44,549 nt of DNA. Source: a virus. The translations under genes and the position numbers were made by a program. Below the pieces are notes generated by a model. It saw nothing but the letters and a program-made list of their open reading frames with translations. It ran no database searches and had not been told where the DNA came from. Every line of letters starts with the position of its first letter. The first letter of the stretch is position 1. The stretch lies in the IMG/VR virus record IMGVR_UViG_3300035682_000064, positions 1-44,549 of that record. One strand, written 5' to 3'. Shown here one piece after another: positions 23,243 to 32,763 of this stretch.

Positions 23243-26223
23243 TGGCTACAGAAAAATTTACTTGTCCTCCACAAACGGCATCAGGTGCTGGTACATTTTC
23301 CGATAATTCAGTTGGATTTCAACTTGTTACAGGTGGTGGTTTAACGCAAGGTAATTTTGAATTTACAACGGGGATAACGGAAAAATCAAATAGAACTTTT
23401 ACCACAGGAGTGTTCTCTAATCCAATTAATTTAGAGGGGTTAGGTGTTGATAGTGTTGCACAATCAAAAACGATATTTGAAAACAACTTTAAGGTTTATC
23501 CTAATTTTGATATAACTCAAGTTACAAATTTTACCACATATGGGTCAATGGTTAAAAGAATTTCAACATCTGTTGAAACTATTATTAGTAAATTTCCTGC
23601 GGCATTAGAAGTGACCTTTATGGATGAGAATTATGTGACCGGAACAACAGCAACAAATATATCTTATAACCCAATAACAGATGAGACTAGTATAGAACTA
23701 AATGTTTCTAAAATTAGAAATCCATTTGACGTTGATTTTAGTGTTAATTCTACTAGAAATTTGGAGTTAAGAGAGGTTCAGGTTTCTCCTTTAAGAAATT
23801 TAACAACACAATTTATTAAATACTCGTTATATTATAGTGGTGTCGGTTATAATCTTACTCATATTGAACCAACAACATCATTAACTACCGGAGTACTTAA
23901 AATATATCTTAAAGGTGATGTTTTTCCAAATCAAACTGAAACATATGATGATTTAGTTATTCGACCAAATGACTATGAGGTTAGTAGGGTTTTTAACGAA
24001 GATTTAGATGAGGTTCAAAGATTTTTATTAAATAGAAACTCAGTACCAAATTATACGGCAACATTCCAAGTTCCAAATGAGAATGATGATGGTACTTATT
24101 ACATTCAAAATACGTTAGTTACGTGGCCATTATATGGTAATTGGAATTTGGATATATTAACAAATTCATTTACTACTTATTTAACTACTTTAAATACCAT
24201 TAGTGTGTCTTTTGATGGATATCAGACAAATCTTGTCTCAAGATTTTTAACAACTGATTCTCTTAAAGAGTTTGATACTTCTGACCAAAAAATTGAAAAA
24301 ATATTACAAATATATGGTAGAAGTTTTGATGAAACTAAAAAATTTATAAATGGGTTGGCGTATATGAATTCGGTTAATTATAATACCGGTAATGATATTC
24401 CATCACAATTATTAAAAAATTTATCACAAACATTAGGTTGGGCGACTAATATGTCCCCAATAACTAATGAGGACTTTTTAGGTTCAGTTTTTGGACAAAA
24501 GAATGTTGATAAATCTGATTTTAGTGGTGTAGGACAATCTCAAACACCTGATGAATTAAATTATCAATATTATAAAAATTTAGTTCTTAATTCTGCATAT
24601 TTGTTTAAGTCAAAAGGAACTAGAAAGTCAATTGAAACTTTAATGAGGTTGATTGGTGCTCCTGATGCTTTAGTTGAGTTTAATGAGTATGTTTATTTGG
24701 CGGACCAAAGAATAAATATGAATGAGTTTAACTCTCAATATGCTAATATATCGGGAGGAACTTATTCTAAAGAATTACCTATTTTAGACGGGGAATATAC
24801 ATTTAACATACAAGGTGTGGTGTGTTCCGGTTTCACAACAACATCGGTTCTTCAAGAAGCGAACGTTACTAAAGGAGATTACCCTATTAGTGATAGTGGA
24901 TATCCATCGTCACCTATTAATTCTGATACTTATTTTTATCAAATGGGTAGTGGATGGTTTGAATCAACACCAAAACATAGGTCACCGGAACAACCTGATT
25001 TAACTAATAGTGTTTTTACAGGGTCAAACCCAAATTATCAAACAAAGTTAGCTCCTTTTACTTATGGGCAAGAATACTTAAATGTTTATAAAAAATTCCC
25101 ATTCACTGATTTGGGATATAATTTAAGTTCAATTATTGATAATAACAAAAGTTGGGCAGATACTGAAATTGGAAGTAGAAGTAATTTAGATGGTGGTTAT
25201 AATTCGTTATATACTACTGATAGTGAAGATTTAATTATTAATGTTAAAAATATTGATTTATATTTAAATCCTGCTCAAGGATTATCGTATGATGTTTGGT
25301 ATATGTCTAGAGAATTTAACTTCCCTATTGCCGATGAAGGTTTGGGTTATGTTGCACCAACAAGATGTAATCCTAATCCAAATTCATCTTACCCTCATAG
25401 AGGTGGCGTTGATTCTACGATTATTAATCCTCAACCATTAAAGGAAACATTCTTTGAATTTGCTCAGACATTTTGGAAAAACACAATTAATGTTAGAAAT
25501 AGACAATACGCAACAGATGGAAAAACTAGTGGGTATCCAACATTATCTTCAATATATTGGAATTATTTAGAATCCCAATCTTTGGCTGGAATTCAAAATG
25601 ATAATTTTACATACCAAACAATGATTGACTATGTAAATGGTATGGGTGATTATTGGATTAGATTAGTGGAACAAATGATTCCAGCAACAACAATTTGGAA
25701 TACGGGAGTTAAATTAGAAAACTCTATTTTTCATAGACAAAAATTTGTGTGGAGACGACAAAGAGGTTGTGATTTAGTTCCAATTCTTTGTAATCCTTGT
25801 AAATTCACGGGTAGTATTTATTTAGATAATTGTACTGTATGGTCTCACTTATGTAATGTATATCCTGATAAAGGATTTGATTTGATATTATCTGATGTTG
25901 TGAATACAGAAGGATGTGATGAAGATACGATTAGTAGTGATTGGTTTGTTGATATTACTATAAATGGGTTTAATATTAATCAAGTACCATTTTTCCATGG
26001 TTCGGGTCTTTATTTCCCAAATAGTGTTCCTAACTTATCTGATTGGGAGACAGCTTTAAACCAAACTTTACAACAAATATATTCGTTAGGGTATGATTAT
26101 CGTTATGAGACAATTGATAATGTTTATTATGTCAGAATTTGGGATACAAATTGTGCTACTACACCATCAACTAAAACAATAACTATAAATGTGGGAATAC
26201 AATACAGTATATCTTGTCAGTAA
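23242..26223 (+). CDS. Baseplate/tail protein with P2 gpI-like segment, 993 aa
   Basis: A 993-residue structural protein. Residues about 434-486 (YYKNLVLNSAYLFKSKGT, then RKSIETLMRLIGAP) carry the helical KGT...(hydrophobic)...G pattern of the P2 gpI/tail protein I family. That family sits at the outer baseplate and holds fibres. The N-terminal 400 residues are beta-rich. The C-terminal 150 residues include VWRRQRGCDLVPILCNPC and several paired cysteines. The stop is 39 bases before the SprB-repeat fibre gene. Known for gpI-type proteins: they link the baseplate wedge to fibres. Inferred here: a fibre-connecting wedge protein with extra domains. The exact T4 counterpart (gp7/gp10-type) is not resolved. 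Confidence 0.65.
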   Translation: MATEKFTCPPQTASGAGTFSDNSVGFQLVTGGGLTQGNFEFTTGITEKSNRTFTTGVFSNPINLEGLGVDSVAQSKTIFENNFKVYPNFDITQVTNFTTYGSMVKRISTSVETIISKFPAALEVTFMDENYVTGTTATNISYNPITDETSIELNVSKIRNPFDVDFSVNSTRNLELREVQVSPLRNLTTQFIKYSLYYSGVGYNLTHIEPTTSLTTGVLKIYLKGDVFPNQTETYDDLVIRPNDYEVSRVFNEDLDEVQRFLLNRNSVPNYTATFQVPNENDDGTYYIQNTLVTWPLYGNWNLDILTNSFTTYLTTLNTISVSFDGYQTNLVSRFLTTDSLKEFDTSDQKIEKILQIYGRSFDETKKFINGLAYMNSVNYNTGNDIPSQLLKNLSQTLGWATNMSPITNEDFLGSVFGQKNVDKSDFSGVGQSQTPDELNYQYYKNLVLNSAYLFKSKGTRKSIETLMRLIGAPDALVEFNEYVYLADQRINMNEFNSQYANISGGTYSKELPILDGEYTFNIQGVVCSGFTTTSVLQEANVTKGDYPISDSGYPSSPINSDTYFYQMGSGWFESTPKHRSPEQPDLTNSVFTGSNPNYQTKLAPFTYGQEYLNVYKKFPFTDLGYNLSSIIDNNKSWADTEIGSRSNLDGGYNSLYTTDSEDLIINVKNIDLYLNPAQGLSYDVWYMSREFNFPIADEGLGYVAPTRCNPNPNSSYPHRGGVDSTIINPQPLKETFFEFAQTFWKNTINVRNRQYATDGKTSGYPTLSSIYWNYLESQSLAGIQNDNFTYQTMIDYVNGMGDYWIRLVEQMIPATTIWNTGVKLENSIFHRQKFVWRRQRGCDLVPILCNPCKFTGSIYLDNCTVWSHLCNVYPDKGFDLILSDVVNTEGCDEDTISSDWFVDITINGFNINQVPFFHGSGLYFPNSVPNLSDWETALNQTLQQIYSLGYDYRYETIDNVYYVRIWDTNCATTPSTKTITINVGIQYSISCQ

Positions 26224-26262
26224 ATATGAAAAATAAACTTTACAATAACTTACACATTATAA

Positions 26263-29200
26263 ATGGCTTGTAATATATTATATAATACTAGTATAACCGG
26301 AGATTGTGCTAATATTAACTCAGGGTCATTTACCATTAACATTAGTGGTACGGGTCCTTATTCCATTCAATGGGTGTCACCCTTCACCGGAACGACTTCT
26401 TTAGGTTTGAGTGCCACAACATATTCACGAACAAGTTTATCGGCAACAACTTATACTTTTAACATTATTGATAGTTGTAGTCCTAATACAATAGTACCTG
26501 TAAATATTTATATTTCTAGCGGGACTAGTGTTTCTATAACAAATTTTAGTAATACAATATGTGGTGGAAATAATGGTTCTTTAACGGCATCGACAAGTAA
26601 TATATATGGAACACCAACTTTTAGTTTATATAATAATACAGGGGGGTTTGTTTCTTCAGGTGCGTCATATACTAATACATTTGTATTCACTAGTTTATCC
26701 TCAGGAACTTACTATGTGATTGCTAATGATGGTGGTGGTTGTGTGGGGAAATCAGAGACGTGTATCATTAAAGAATCGAATCCAATTGATTATGATTTTT
26801 ATATTGTGGATGATGCGGGTTGTAAAGTTAATTCAGGTAAAATGTTTATTTCAGGATTAACAGGAACGCCTCCTTACACTTATTTATGGTCAAATGGTAG
26901 TATTACAAATTCTATTTCAGATTTATCAACAGGTGTTTATAGTGTTACAGTTACTGATAATACAGGTTGTAGCGTTAGTAAAAGTGGTTTTGTTGGTGAA
27001 GTAACGCCTGTTGGGTTTGGTGTTGAATATTTAAAACAACCAACGTGTTTTAGTGGTGACGGTGAGGTTACTATTGTTGTGACTGATGGTACTCCACCAT
27101 TTTATTATTTAGGTTCAAATGGTGTTACAAATGTCACATTTGATAGGACTGTTACTTTTAGTGGGTTAAGTGCCGGTCTTTTTACTATTCAAGTAACGGA
27201 TGCGGGATTATGTAATTTTATATCCTCAGTTACTTTACAAGTTCCGATGGGAATCTCGTCAGTTTCAGTTGAAACTAAAAATTCAAAATGTAATGATTTG
27301 ACAGGTCAAATAGGTCCTATCCATGTTTTTGGTGGGGTTATACCTTATACTTATACTTTAACGGATTTTGATGGTAATATAATAAGTCAAACATCTAATA
27401 GTGGTACTTGGACTTTTAATAATTTATCTTCAGGTACTTACTTATTAACTGTTTCTGATTCAGGTACTGAGTCTTGTGTATTTATGGATTCGTATACGGT
27501 TAATAATGATGTGTTATATGATTTAACCGTTACTACAACAGGAACTACTTGTGATGGTAATGATGGGGTTGTAACGTTAGACATTACATCGGGAGGAACA
27601 CCGCCTTACTTATATAAAATTGATGGTAAATCAATTAAAACTTCATTAACTTCTTATACTTTTAATAATTTAGTTTCGGGTAATTATGTTGCGAGTGTTA
27701 CCGATGCGTTATATTGTTACCAATCAACACCATTTACTATAGATGAGTCGAACACTATAGATTTTCATTTATTAAGTCAAAATGCGATAAATGATGATGG
27801 GATTATAACTGCTTACATAACTAATGGAACACCACCATTTACGTTATATTTTAATGGTGATACTGTTGGAACTACAGTTATGTCTATACCTGATTTACCT
27901 ATTGGTGATTATTCGGTTAGGATAGTTGATAGTTCGGGATGTTCTAAAACAAAAAATAATAAAATCGGAGGGTATCGACAAAGAGGTTCTATTGGGTCTT
28001 ACAATGTTTGTAGTGGTACGTTAGATAAAAGTATTGTTCTCAATTCTAACATTAGACAATTTTTTTATGAAGGGTATAATGAGTTAATATTGACAGAACC
28101 AACATATTCAAATTGTATTTTAACAGGGGCTACGTTTTCTGCGACAACAACTATTGGTGATTGTGTTAAAACTGAATTATTTTATCATAGTACAACAATA
28201 ACGGATTATCCATCTGATGAGGATTGGTTTTTAGTTATAACTTCATTAATTGAATCCTGTCCTCAAATTGGTTCCGGTAATGTTTTAATTAATTCTTTAA
28301 CTAATACTATTACTGTTACAACAAATTGTGATTTAGAATCTTTACATAATTCAAATGTTTTAGTTGAGTTAAGAATTCATTATGAGATTGCTTGTGTTTG
28401 TGCTTTACCAACACCAACACCAACAATGACACCAACTCATACTCCGACTCCAACAATGACTCAAACGCCAGGAGCATCACCATCTGTGACGCCAACACAT
28501 ACTCCGACTCAAACACCGACACATACACCTACAATGACTCAAACTCCAACGAGTACAATGACTCCAACACCAACACCGACATCTAAAAAAACATATTATG
28601 CGTATGTTATATGTGATGCGAGACCAAATTTAACTACTTCAGTGATTCAACCAATACCGGCAATAGTTGGTAATATGGTTAATGATGTTATTTTAGATTT
28701 AAATAATAATATTTGTTGGAGATTAGTTGAAATTAGTGATAATGAGAATCATTTAATTAGTACTTATGGTGGAACTACCTATACTAATAATTATTTTACA
28801 AATGTTTATGGTGAAATATTCTCAAGTCAGAACACTAAAAATCCTTGTGACGATTGTAAAGAAGTTATAAAATCATTACCAGTCCCGGTTAAAAGTGATT
28901 GTCCAACAAACTTAAGAAATTGGAGTGATTGTCCTAAAGCTGATGTTATAGGTATTATTTATGTTAATGATACAATAATTTATTCATTTGATTATGACTT
29001 TGATGTTAGTTTATATTTAGATACTTTACCAACAAATAATGGTGATTATGTTAATATAGTTTTAACAACATCAAGTAGTGATACTATTGTTACGTTAAAT
29101 GTTTCATATAATGATGGTGTAACATATTCTCAAACAAGTAATACAGTAATTAATTTTGGTTATTTTGTTAAATGTGATGCAAAATCACAACCTGATTCTA

Positions 29201-29676
29201 TTGATATTTTCTCAACGTGTGAACGTGTTCCACCATCAATAATATTATATAGTACAACATATAGTGAGGGTGGTTTTATTCCTACCCCAGCATATTCATA
29301 TACATCAAATAATTCACCACAAATGGTGTGGATGTTAAATAATTTTAATGGAATAACGGTAACTAGTTTTGAAATACTTTGTGAAGATATTGATATTGTT
29401 GGTAGTAGTCCTGATGGATATTCTGTTCTATGGCATGTTACAAATATTGACCCTACACAATTCAATATTGCGAGTAACGGTACTTGGATTGGTGATGCAA
29501 TACTTAACTTTACTGATGGTGACCCAACTAGTTTTAATGGTTGGAACGGTCCTAGTGTAACGGGTGGTTTTGTAAATCATTATAGAATACAAATAACAGC
29601 TAATTTATCTAGTGGTGGTTCCGTAAGTAGTAATTACTCAACATTTAGAGCTACTTGTACGACACCATACTGTTAA
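26263..29676 (+). CDS. Tail fibre/adhesin with SprB-type repeats and Thr-Pro linker
   Basis: A 1137-residue fibre-like protein. Residues about 195-565 hold at least five degenerate units of the SprB type: (G)TPP(Y/F)xY ... (S/T)F/ISxLxxGxYxVxVTDxxGC, clearest at 199-235 ([13 protein letters not shown] ... [11 protein letters not shown]). SprB repeats are known from the gliding adhesin of Flavobacterium. About 560-710 is a beta region with paired cysteines. Residues about 715-776 are a Thr-Pro repeat linker ([12 protein letters not shown]...), and a C-terminal domain of about 360 residues follows, which would be the likely receptor-binding tip. No enzyme motif is seen. It ends the + strand structural operon at a bidirectional terminator. 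Confidence 0.75.
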   Translation: MACNILYNTSITGDCANINSGSFTINISGTGPYSIQWVSPFTGTTSLGLSATTYSRTSLSATTYTFNIIDSCSPNTIVPVNIYISSGTSVSITNFSNTICGGNNGSLTASTSNIYGTPTFSLYNNTGGFVSSGASYTNTFVFTSLSSGTYYVIANDGGGCVGKSETCIIKESNPIDYDFYIVDDAGCKVNSGKMFISGLTGTPPYTYLWSNGSITNSISDLSTGVYSVTVTDNTGCSVSKSGFVGEVTPVGFGVEYLKQPTCFSGDGEVTIVVTDGTPPFYYLGSNGVTNVTFDRTVTFSGLSAGLFTIQVTDAGLCNFISSVTLQVPMGISSVSVETKNSKCNDLTGQIGPIHVFGGVIPYTYTLTDFDGNIISQTSNSGTWTFNNLSSGTYLLTVSDSGTESCVFMDSYTVNNDVLYDLTVTTTGTTCDGNDGVVTLDITSGGTPPYLYKIDGKSIKTSLTSYTFNNLVSGNYVASVTDALYCYQSTPFTIDESNTIDFHLLSQNAINDDGIITAYITNGTPPFTLYFNGDTVGTTVMSIPDLPIGDYSVRIVDSSGCSKTKNNKIGGYRQRGSIGSYNVCSGTLDKSIVLNSNIRQFFYEGYNELILTEPTYSNCILTGATFSATTTIGDCVKTELFYHSTTITDYPSDEDWFLVITSLIESCPQIGSGNVLINSLTNTITVTTNCDLESLHNSNVLVELRIHYEIACVCALPTPTPTMTPTHTPTPTMTQTPGASPSVTPTHTPTQTPTHTPTMTQTPTSTMTPTPTPTSKKTYYAYVICDARPNLTTSVIQPIPAIVGNMVNDVILDLNNNICWRLVEISDNENHLISTYGGTTYTNNYFTNVYGEIFSSQNTKNPCDDCKEVIKSLPVPVKSDCPTNLRNWSDCPKADVIGIIYVNDTIIYSFDYDFDVSLYLDTLPTNNGDYVNIVLTTSSSDTIVTLNVSYNDGVTYSQTSNTVINFGYFVKCDAKSQPDSIDIFSTCERVPPSIILYSTTYSEGGFIPTPAYSYTSNNSPQMVWMLNNFNGITVTSFEILCEDIDIVGSSPDGYSVLWHVTNIDPTQFNIASNGTWIGDAILNFTDGDPTSFNGWNGPSVTGGFVNHYRIQITANLSSGGSVSSNYSTFRATCTTPYC
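26845..27957 (+). repeat. SprB-type repeat region in the fibre gene
   Basis: Five degenerate protein repeats of roughly 75-85 residues, with starts near residues 199, 275, 356, 442 and 521 of the 1137-aa protein. Each has a (T/I)PP or similar start, a central strand pair and a closing Gly-x-Tyr ... Val-Thr-Asp ... Cys. They are diverged at DNA level and so are probably old. Confidence 0.6.
28405..28590 (+). repeat. Thr-Pro linker repeat tract (+ strand copy)
   Basis: A low-complexity tract of ACN-CCN codons encoding Thr-Pro repeats. It shares a 30-base segment (28510-28539) with 28 of 30 bases identical to the reverse complement of 36713-36742, and GGAGCATCACCA (28471-28482) with the reverse complement of 36758-36769. 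Confidence 0.8.
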
Positions 29677-29683
29677 TAAATAA

Positions 29684-29709
29684 AAAACCCCTCCGTTAAG
29701 AGGGGTTTT
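29684..29709 (+). terminator. Bidirectional terminator between convergent operons
   Basis: Stem AAAACCCCTC / GAGGGGTTTT (29684-29693 and 29700-29709) with loop CGTTAA. It has T runs on both strands. It lies between the stop of the SprB-repeat fibre (29676) and the stop of the RuvC-like gene on the other strand (29713), so it ends transcription from both sides. Confidence 0.9.
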
Positions 29710-29712
29710 AAA

Positions 29713-30312
29713 TTACCATATGTTTTCTTGTCTCATGTGACCTAAGACACAACAATAAGCATCTGTTTGGTCGAAGTTCTCTTTTTTGAGTGTATTGTTT
29801 CTTGTGTATTGCCAAGTAATTTGTGGTTCTTTTTTTGCAATTAAGTCCCATATAATTTGTTTCTTATCAATATCTTTTGGGAGACCGCCGAATAGTACAA
29901 ATTTACCTTGATTGTTTTCTTTAACTAATTCAGGGAAGGCAAACTTACGAGAGTTATATGTTGATATGAAGTCAGGGACTATCCCTAAAACATCATATAT
30001 CTCTTTTGTGACTAATGTGTTAAAACGTAATAATGTTTGAACGGTATAGACGTTATTTGAGTTTAATAGAGGTTCTTCAATAATTACTTTAGTGATACCC
30101 ATATCTTTATATTCTAAAAGTTTAGCTCTAAAGATTTCACCTTTAAGAAGTAATTCTTTTATTTTATTATCTTCCTTAGGTTTAGGTGTTGGTGATACGT
30201 GAGTTAATTCCAATAATTCTTTACTTTCTATGTCGAATAATGCGACACCTATAGTTTTTGTTGAGACATCTAATCCAAGTACTTTAGGGCTTTCTTTTAA
30301 TGTTTTTTTCAT
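29713..30312 (-). CDS. RuvC-like Holliday junction resolvase (RNase H fold)
   Basis: A 199-residue nuclease of the RuvC/RNase H-like type, which would cut four-way junctions before packaging. Acidic positions are in the expected places: D15 in VLGLDVSTKTIGVALFD, E79/E80 in KVIIEEPLL, and D181/D184 in NFDQTDAYCCVLGH. T4 uses an unrelated enzyme (gp49, endonuclease VII) for this job, so this is a replacement. It is the last gene of the minus-strand block, three bases after the collar-like fibre gene, an unexpected neighbour. Expression with fibre genes would make it a late protein, which fits DNA processing at packaging. Another RNase H-fold function cannot be excluded. Confidence 0.7.
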   Translation of the reverse strand: MKKTLKESPKVLGLDVSTKTIGVALFDIESKELLELTHVSPTPKPKEDNKIKELLLKGEIFRAKLLEYKDMGITKVIIEEPLLNSNNVYTVQTLLRFNTLVTKEIYDVLGIVPDFISTYNSRKFAFPELVKENNQGKFVLFGGLPKDIDKKQIIWDLIAKKEPQITWQYTRNNTLKKENFDQTDAYCCVLGHMRQENIW

Positions 30313-30315
30313 ATA

Positions 30316-32736
30316 TTAAAAATCAAATTTTACTAAAAACTGTTGAATTCCTTGTCTAAGGACAGGAGATTGTAGCTTTGATACAATCATAAGATTCATT
30401 TGGTCATCGTAAAGACCAATTTCTGAAATATATGGTGTAACACCTTGAGACCAACTTGGGTTGGATGAGTGTTGAAACTCGGCTTGGCCAAGATTTATTT
30501 TATATCTCATTTCATAGATGGTTGCTTGTATGTCAGTTTCTAAGGAACCGTAAAAATAATATTCGTCACCAAAATTAAGAGTTTGTCCTGTTTGTCCTAT
30601 TGATGGTAATGAAATGAAATTGTTTAAATTATATTTGTTAGTTTCTGATGTGTCATATAAAGTTTTAGTGATAACGAATGTATTACCGGTAAGACCTGAT
30701 TGAGTAATATAACTATTTACGGTTGTCGCACTTAATTGATTTGTAAAATTAATTAATCTCCATTTATTTGAGTCAGGTCTATCACCATTTTCAACAATTT
30801 GGCAGATTATTTGAAATTTGTTTGCAACATAACCATTAACTAGTGAATTATTTGTTATTTGTTTTAAACAATTAAATCCACCACCAAAAGTGATTGCAAC
30901 ATCTTGTTGTCCTGCAACACCACAATTAACATTTGGTCCTAATATTGTTGAGTAATAATTACAATGTAATGAATTTGTTGCTCCTGATGATGAGTTTGTT
31001 AATAAATAACTAACATACATCGTTTGGTTAGTTCCTGATAGTACCCCTAAACCAGAAGAATCATTAACTACAGTACAACTATTTGGTGTTATTAGAGATG
31101 TTGTGGCTGATGGTAAAGTCCAGTTACGATTTGATTTATAAGATAATGCGGCGATTAATTCCTCATCATCGATTACGATTATTTTTTGGTCGGGAAACAC
31201 TTTACCAACTCTGTTAGGTTGTCCATTAACACTATTTGGGTGAGTGTCCCATAACATATAATAACGAATACCTGGTGTATTCATATCTGTGTTTTTAGTG
31301 GATTTGATATAGTGAGTTTTAAACACATTGATTGGTACCTCGTCTTCAGGTGGGAAAACATAGAATGTTTCACCGTGACAGCACTCAGGGTTTTTATGCC
31401 ACATTAACCAAGGTAAGTGTAATTTAAAATTTCTTGCGTCTCCTGTTACATCTTCAGCATTTGTTCCGGTAATCGGTTGCTCGAGTGCAAATTTTTCACC
31501 ATAGAAAAAATCAATCGTGTTATTTGTATAATGAATGATAGCTATTGATTTTTGTTCTTCCGGAGTAACAACAATTTTTTTATTAAATGAATTATAATAA
31601 TAAACAGAATCTTCAACATTCATATCTTTATCAACAAATGTTTGACCGCTACTTGACATATATCCTAAGTATTCTTTAGTACCAATATATGATTTAGAAT
31701 TAAAATGTGTGTAATCTTGAGATATTGTTGGAATTAATCCTGCGGGGTTTTCAGACCAAGGAATGTTCATATTCCAAACTTTAACATCAAATTGGTCTGT
31801 ATCACAAATAGATTCAAAATTAATCACATCAGTGTTCCAATGTTGGGTTGGTGTTATACTATCGTATAATGAAGTCATATTAGGTGGATACACTAATGTT
31901 CTAACATAAGTACAAGCGGACGTTATGTAAGTGTAGTTAGGTGTTACTCTATCTAAAGTTATTACATTTAAACAAATATCAACAATTTTATATGTTAAGA
32001 TATTGTGACAACTATTAACATTTACAAAGGTGTTAATAACAGGTGTTGGAGTACAACCTGTTGGGGTTGTTAGACAACAAGTTGATGATGGTGTTGGTGT
32101 TGGGTATGGTGGCATACAAGCATCATATGATGGTGTAACCGTTGGTGTTGGTGTGGGTGTTGGTGATGAAGGTATGTTAGTTCCACAATAACTAGTATTA
32201 CCATCAAAATAAATTGTGATTAAATCTCCTTTTGATGGTAATCTAACAATATTGGTGTTACAACCTGAATAAATTATTTTGATTTGTGTTCCACCGGTGA
32301 ATGTTGAAATATCGACAACATAGTTAGAATTGATAACGTAATTAGTGTTAGTGTTTGCACTCCAACTTGAAGGTGGTGATGTTGTATCTCCACTAAAAAA
32401 ACCTCTAATTGATGCTCTATTATATATTGGAGAAACCGCAGGGTCTGAGAATGGGATACCATAAGTACTATTGTTATTTTGATTAACATAAATAGGGTAT
32501 TTAACATTCTGTTTATTAGTTTGACCTTGAGCAGAATTTTGTGAATTAAAATTCGGTTCTAATATATTATTATAAGATTGATTGTAAGGGGCACCACTTA
32601 AGGTGTTGTAAGAAATTTCACTATCTCCAATTTGAAAATAGGAGATGTTAAAATTACCTTCAGATAGTTTTTGTCTAGCTGTGTCGGTTAATCTTGTGTT
32701 AATTAGTGCTGATGTGTTTTTAACTATATATGCCAT
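30316..32736 (-). CDS. Tail collar/fibre-type structural protein, 806 aa
   Basis: An 806-residue fibre-type protein. The N-terminus (ALINTRLTDTARQKLSEGNF, then FQIGDSEI) has the form of tail-fibre or collar N-terminal domains, in which a 'GD' turn follows a helix (LTDTARQKL). Residues about 190-225 are a short Thr-Pro linker region (PTPTPTPTVTPS, PTPTPSS). The C-terminus (YISEIGLYDDQMNLMIVSKL ... PVLRQGIQQF) matches the EIGLYD...PI-type collar motif of phage tail proteins. The start is preceded by a TATTTATA motif with four bases between. It has no enzyme motif. It is probably a virion fibre or a baseplate-attached collar. Confidence 0.65.
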   Translation of the reverse strand: MAYIVKNTSALINTRLTDTARQKLSEGNFNISYFQIGDSEISYNTLSGAPYNQSYNNILEPNFNSQNSAQGQTNKQNVKYPIYVNQNNNSTYGIPFSDPAVSPIYNRASIRGFFSGDTTSPPSSWSANTNTNYVINSNYVVDISTFTGGTQIKIIYSGCNTNIVRLPSKGDLITIYFDGNTSYCGTNIPSSPTPTPTPTVTPSYDACMPPYPTPTPSSTCCLTTPTGCTPTPVINTFVNVNSCHNILTYKIVDICLNVITLDRVTPNYTYITSACTYVRTLVYPPNMTSLYDSITPTQHWNTDVINFESICDTDQFDVKVWNMNIPWSENPAGLIPTISQDYTHFNSKSYIGTKEYLGYMSSSGQTFVDKDMNVEDSVYYYNSFNKKIVVTPEEQKSIAIIHYTNNTIDFFYGEKFALEQPITGTNAEDVTGDARNFKLHLPWLMWHKNPECCHGETFYVFPPEDEVPINVFKTHYIKSTKNTDMNTPGIRYYMLWDTHPNSVNGQPNRVGKVFPDQKIIVIDDEELIAALSYKSNRNWTLPSATTSLITPNSCTVVNDSSGLGVLSGTNQTMYVSYLLTNSSSGATNSLHCNYYSTILGPNVNCGVAGQQDVAITFGGGFNCLKQITNNSLVNGYVANKFQIICQIVENGDRPDSNKWRLINFTNQLSATTVNSYITQSGLTGNTFVITKTLYDTSETNKYNLNNFISLPSIGQTGQTLNFGDEYYFYGSLETDIQATIYEMRYKINLGQAEFQHSSNPSWSQGVTPYISEIGLYDDQMNLMIVSKLQSPVLRQGIQQFLVKFDF

Positions 32737-32740
32737 ACTG

Positions 32741-32748
32741 TATAAATA
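32741..32748 (-). promoter_or_regulatory. TATTTATA motif before the 806-aa gene
   Basis: On the minus strand the motif reads TATTTATA, with four bases before the ATG at 32736. This is the same very short spacing as in the homing cassettes and close to that of gp25. It lies in a 27-base gap between two fibre genes, suggesting a separate transcript start. Confidence 0.45.
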
Positions 32749-32763
32749 TTCTGTGTTTTATTA

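Noticed and set aside
26226-26273. 15-codon frame overlapping the start of the SprB-repeat fibre
   Set aside because: It is too short and has no support beyond an ATG; AT-rich sequence makes such frames common.
28316-28586. Other-frame reading frames over the Thr-Pro tract on both strands
   Set aside because: These arise from the repeats in another frame (Asp/Ser/Asn-rich or Val/Glu/Ser-rich low-complexity products); the Thr-Pro frame belongs to a long gene.
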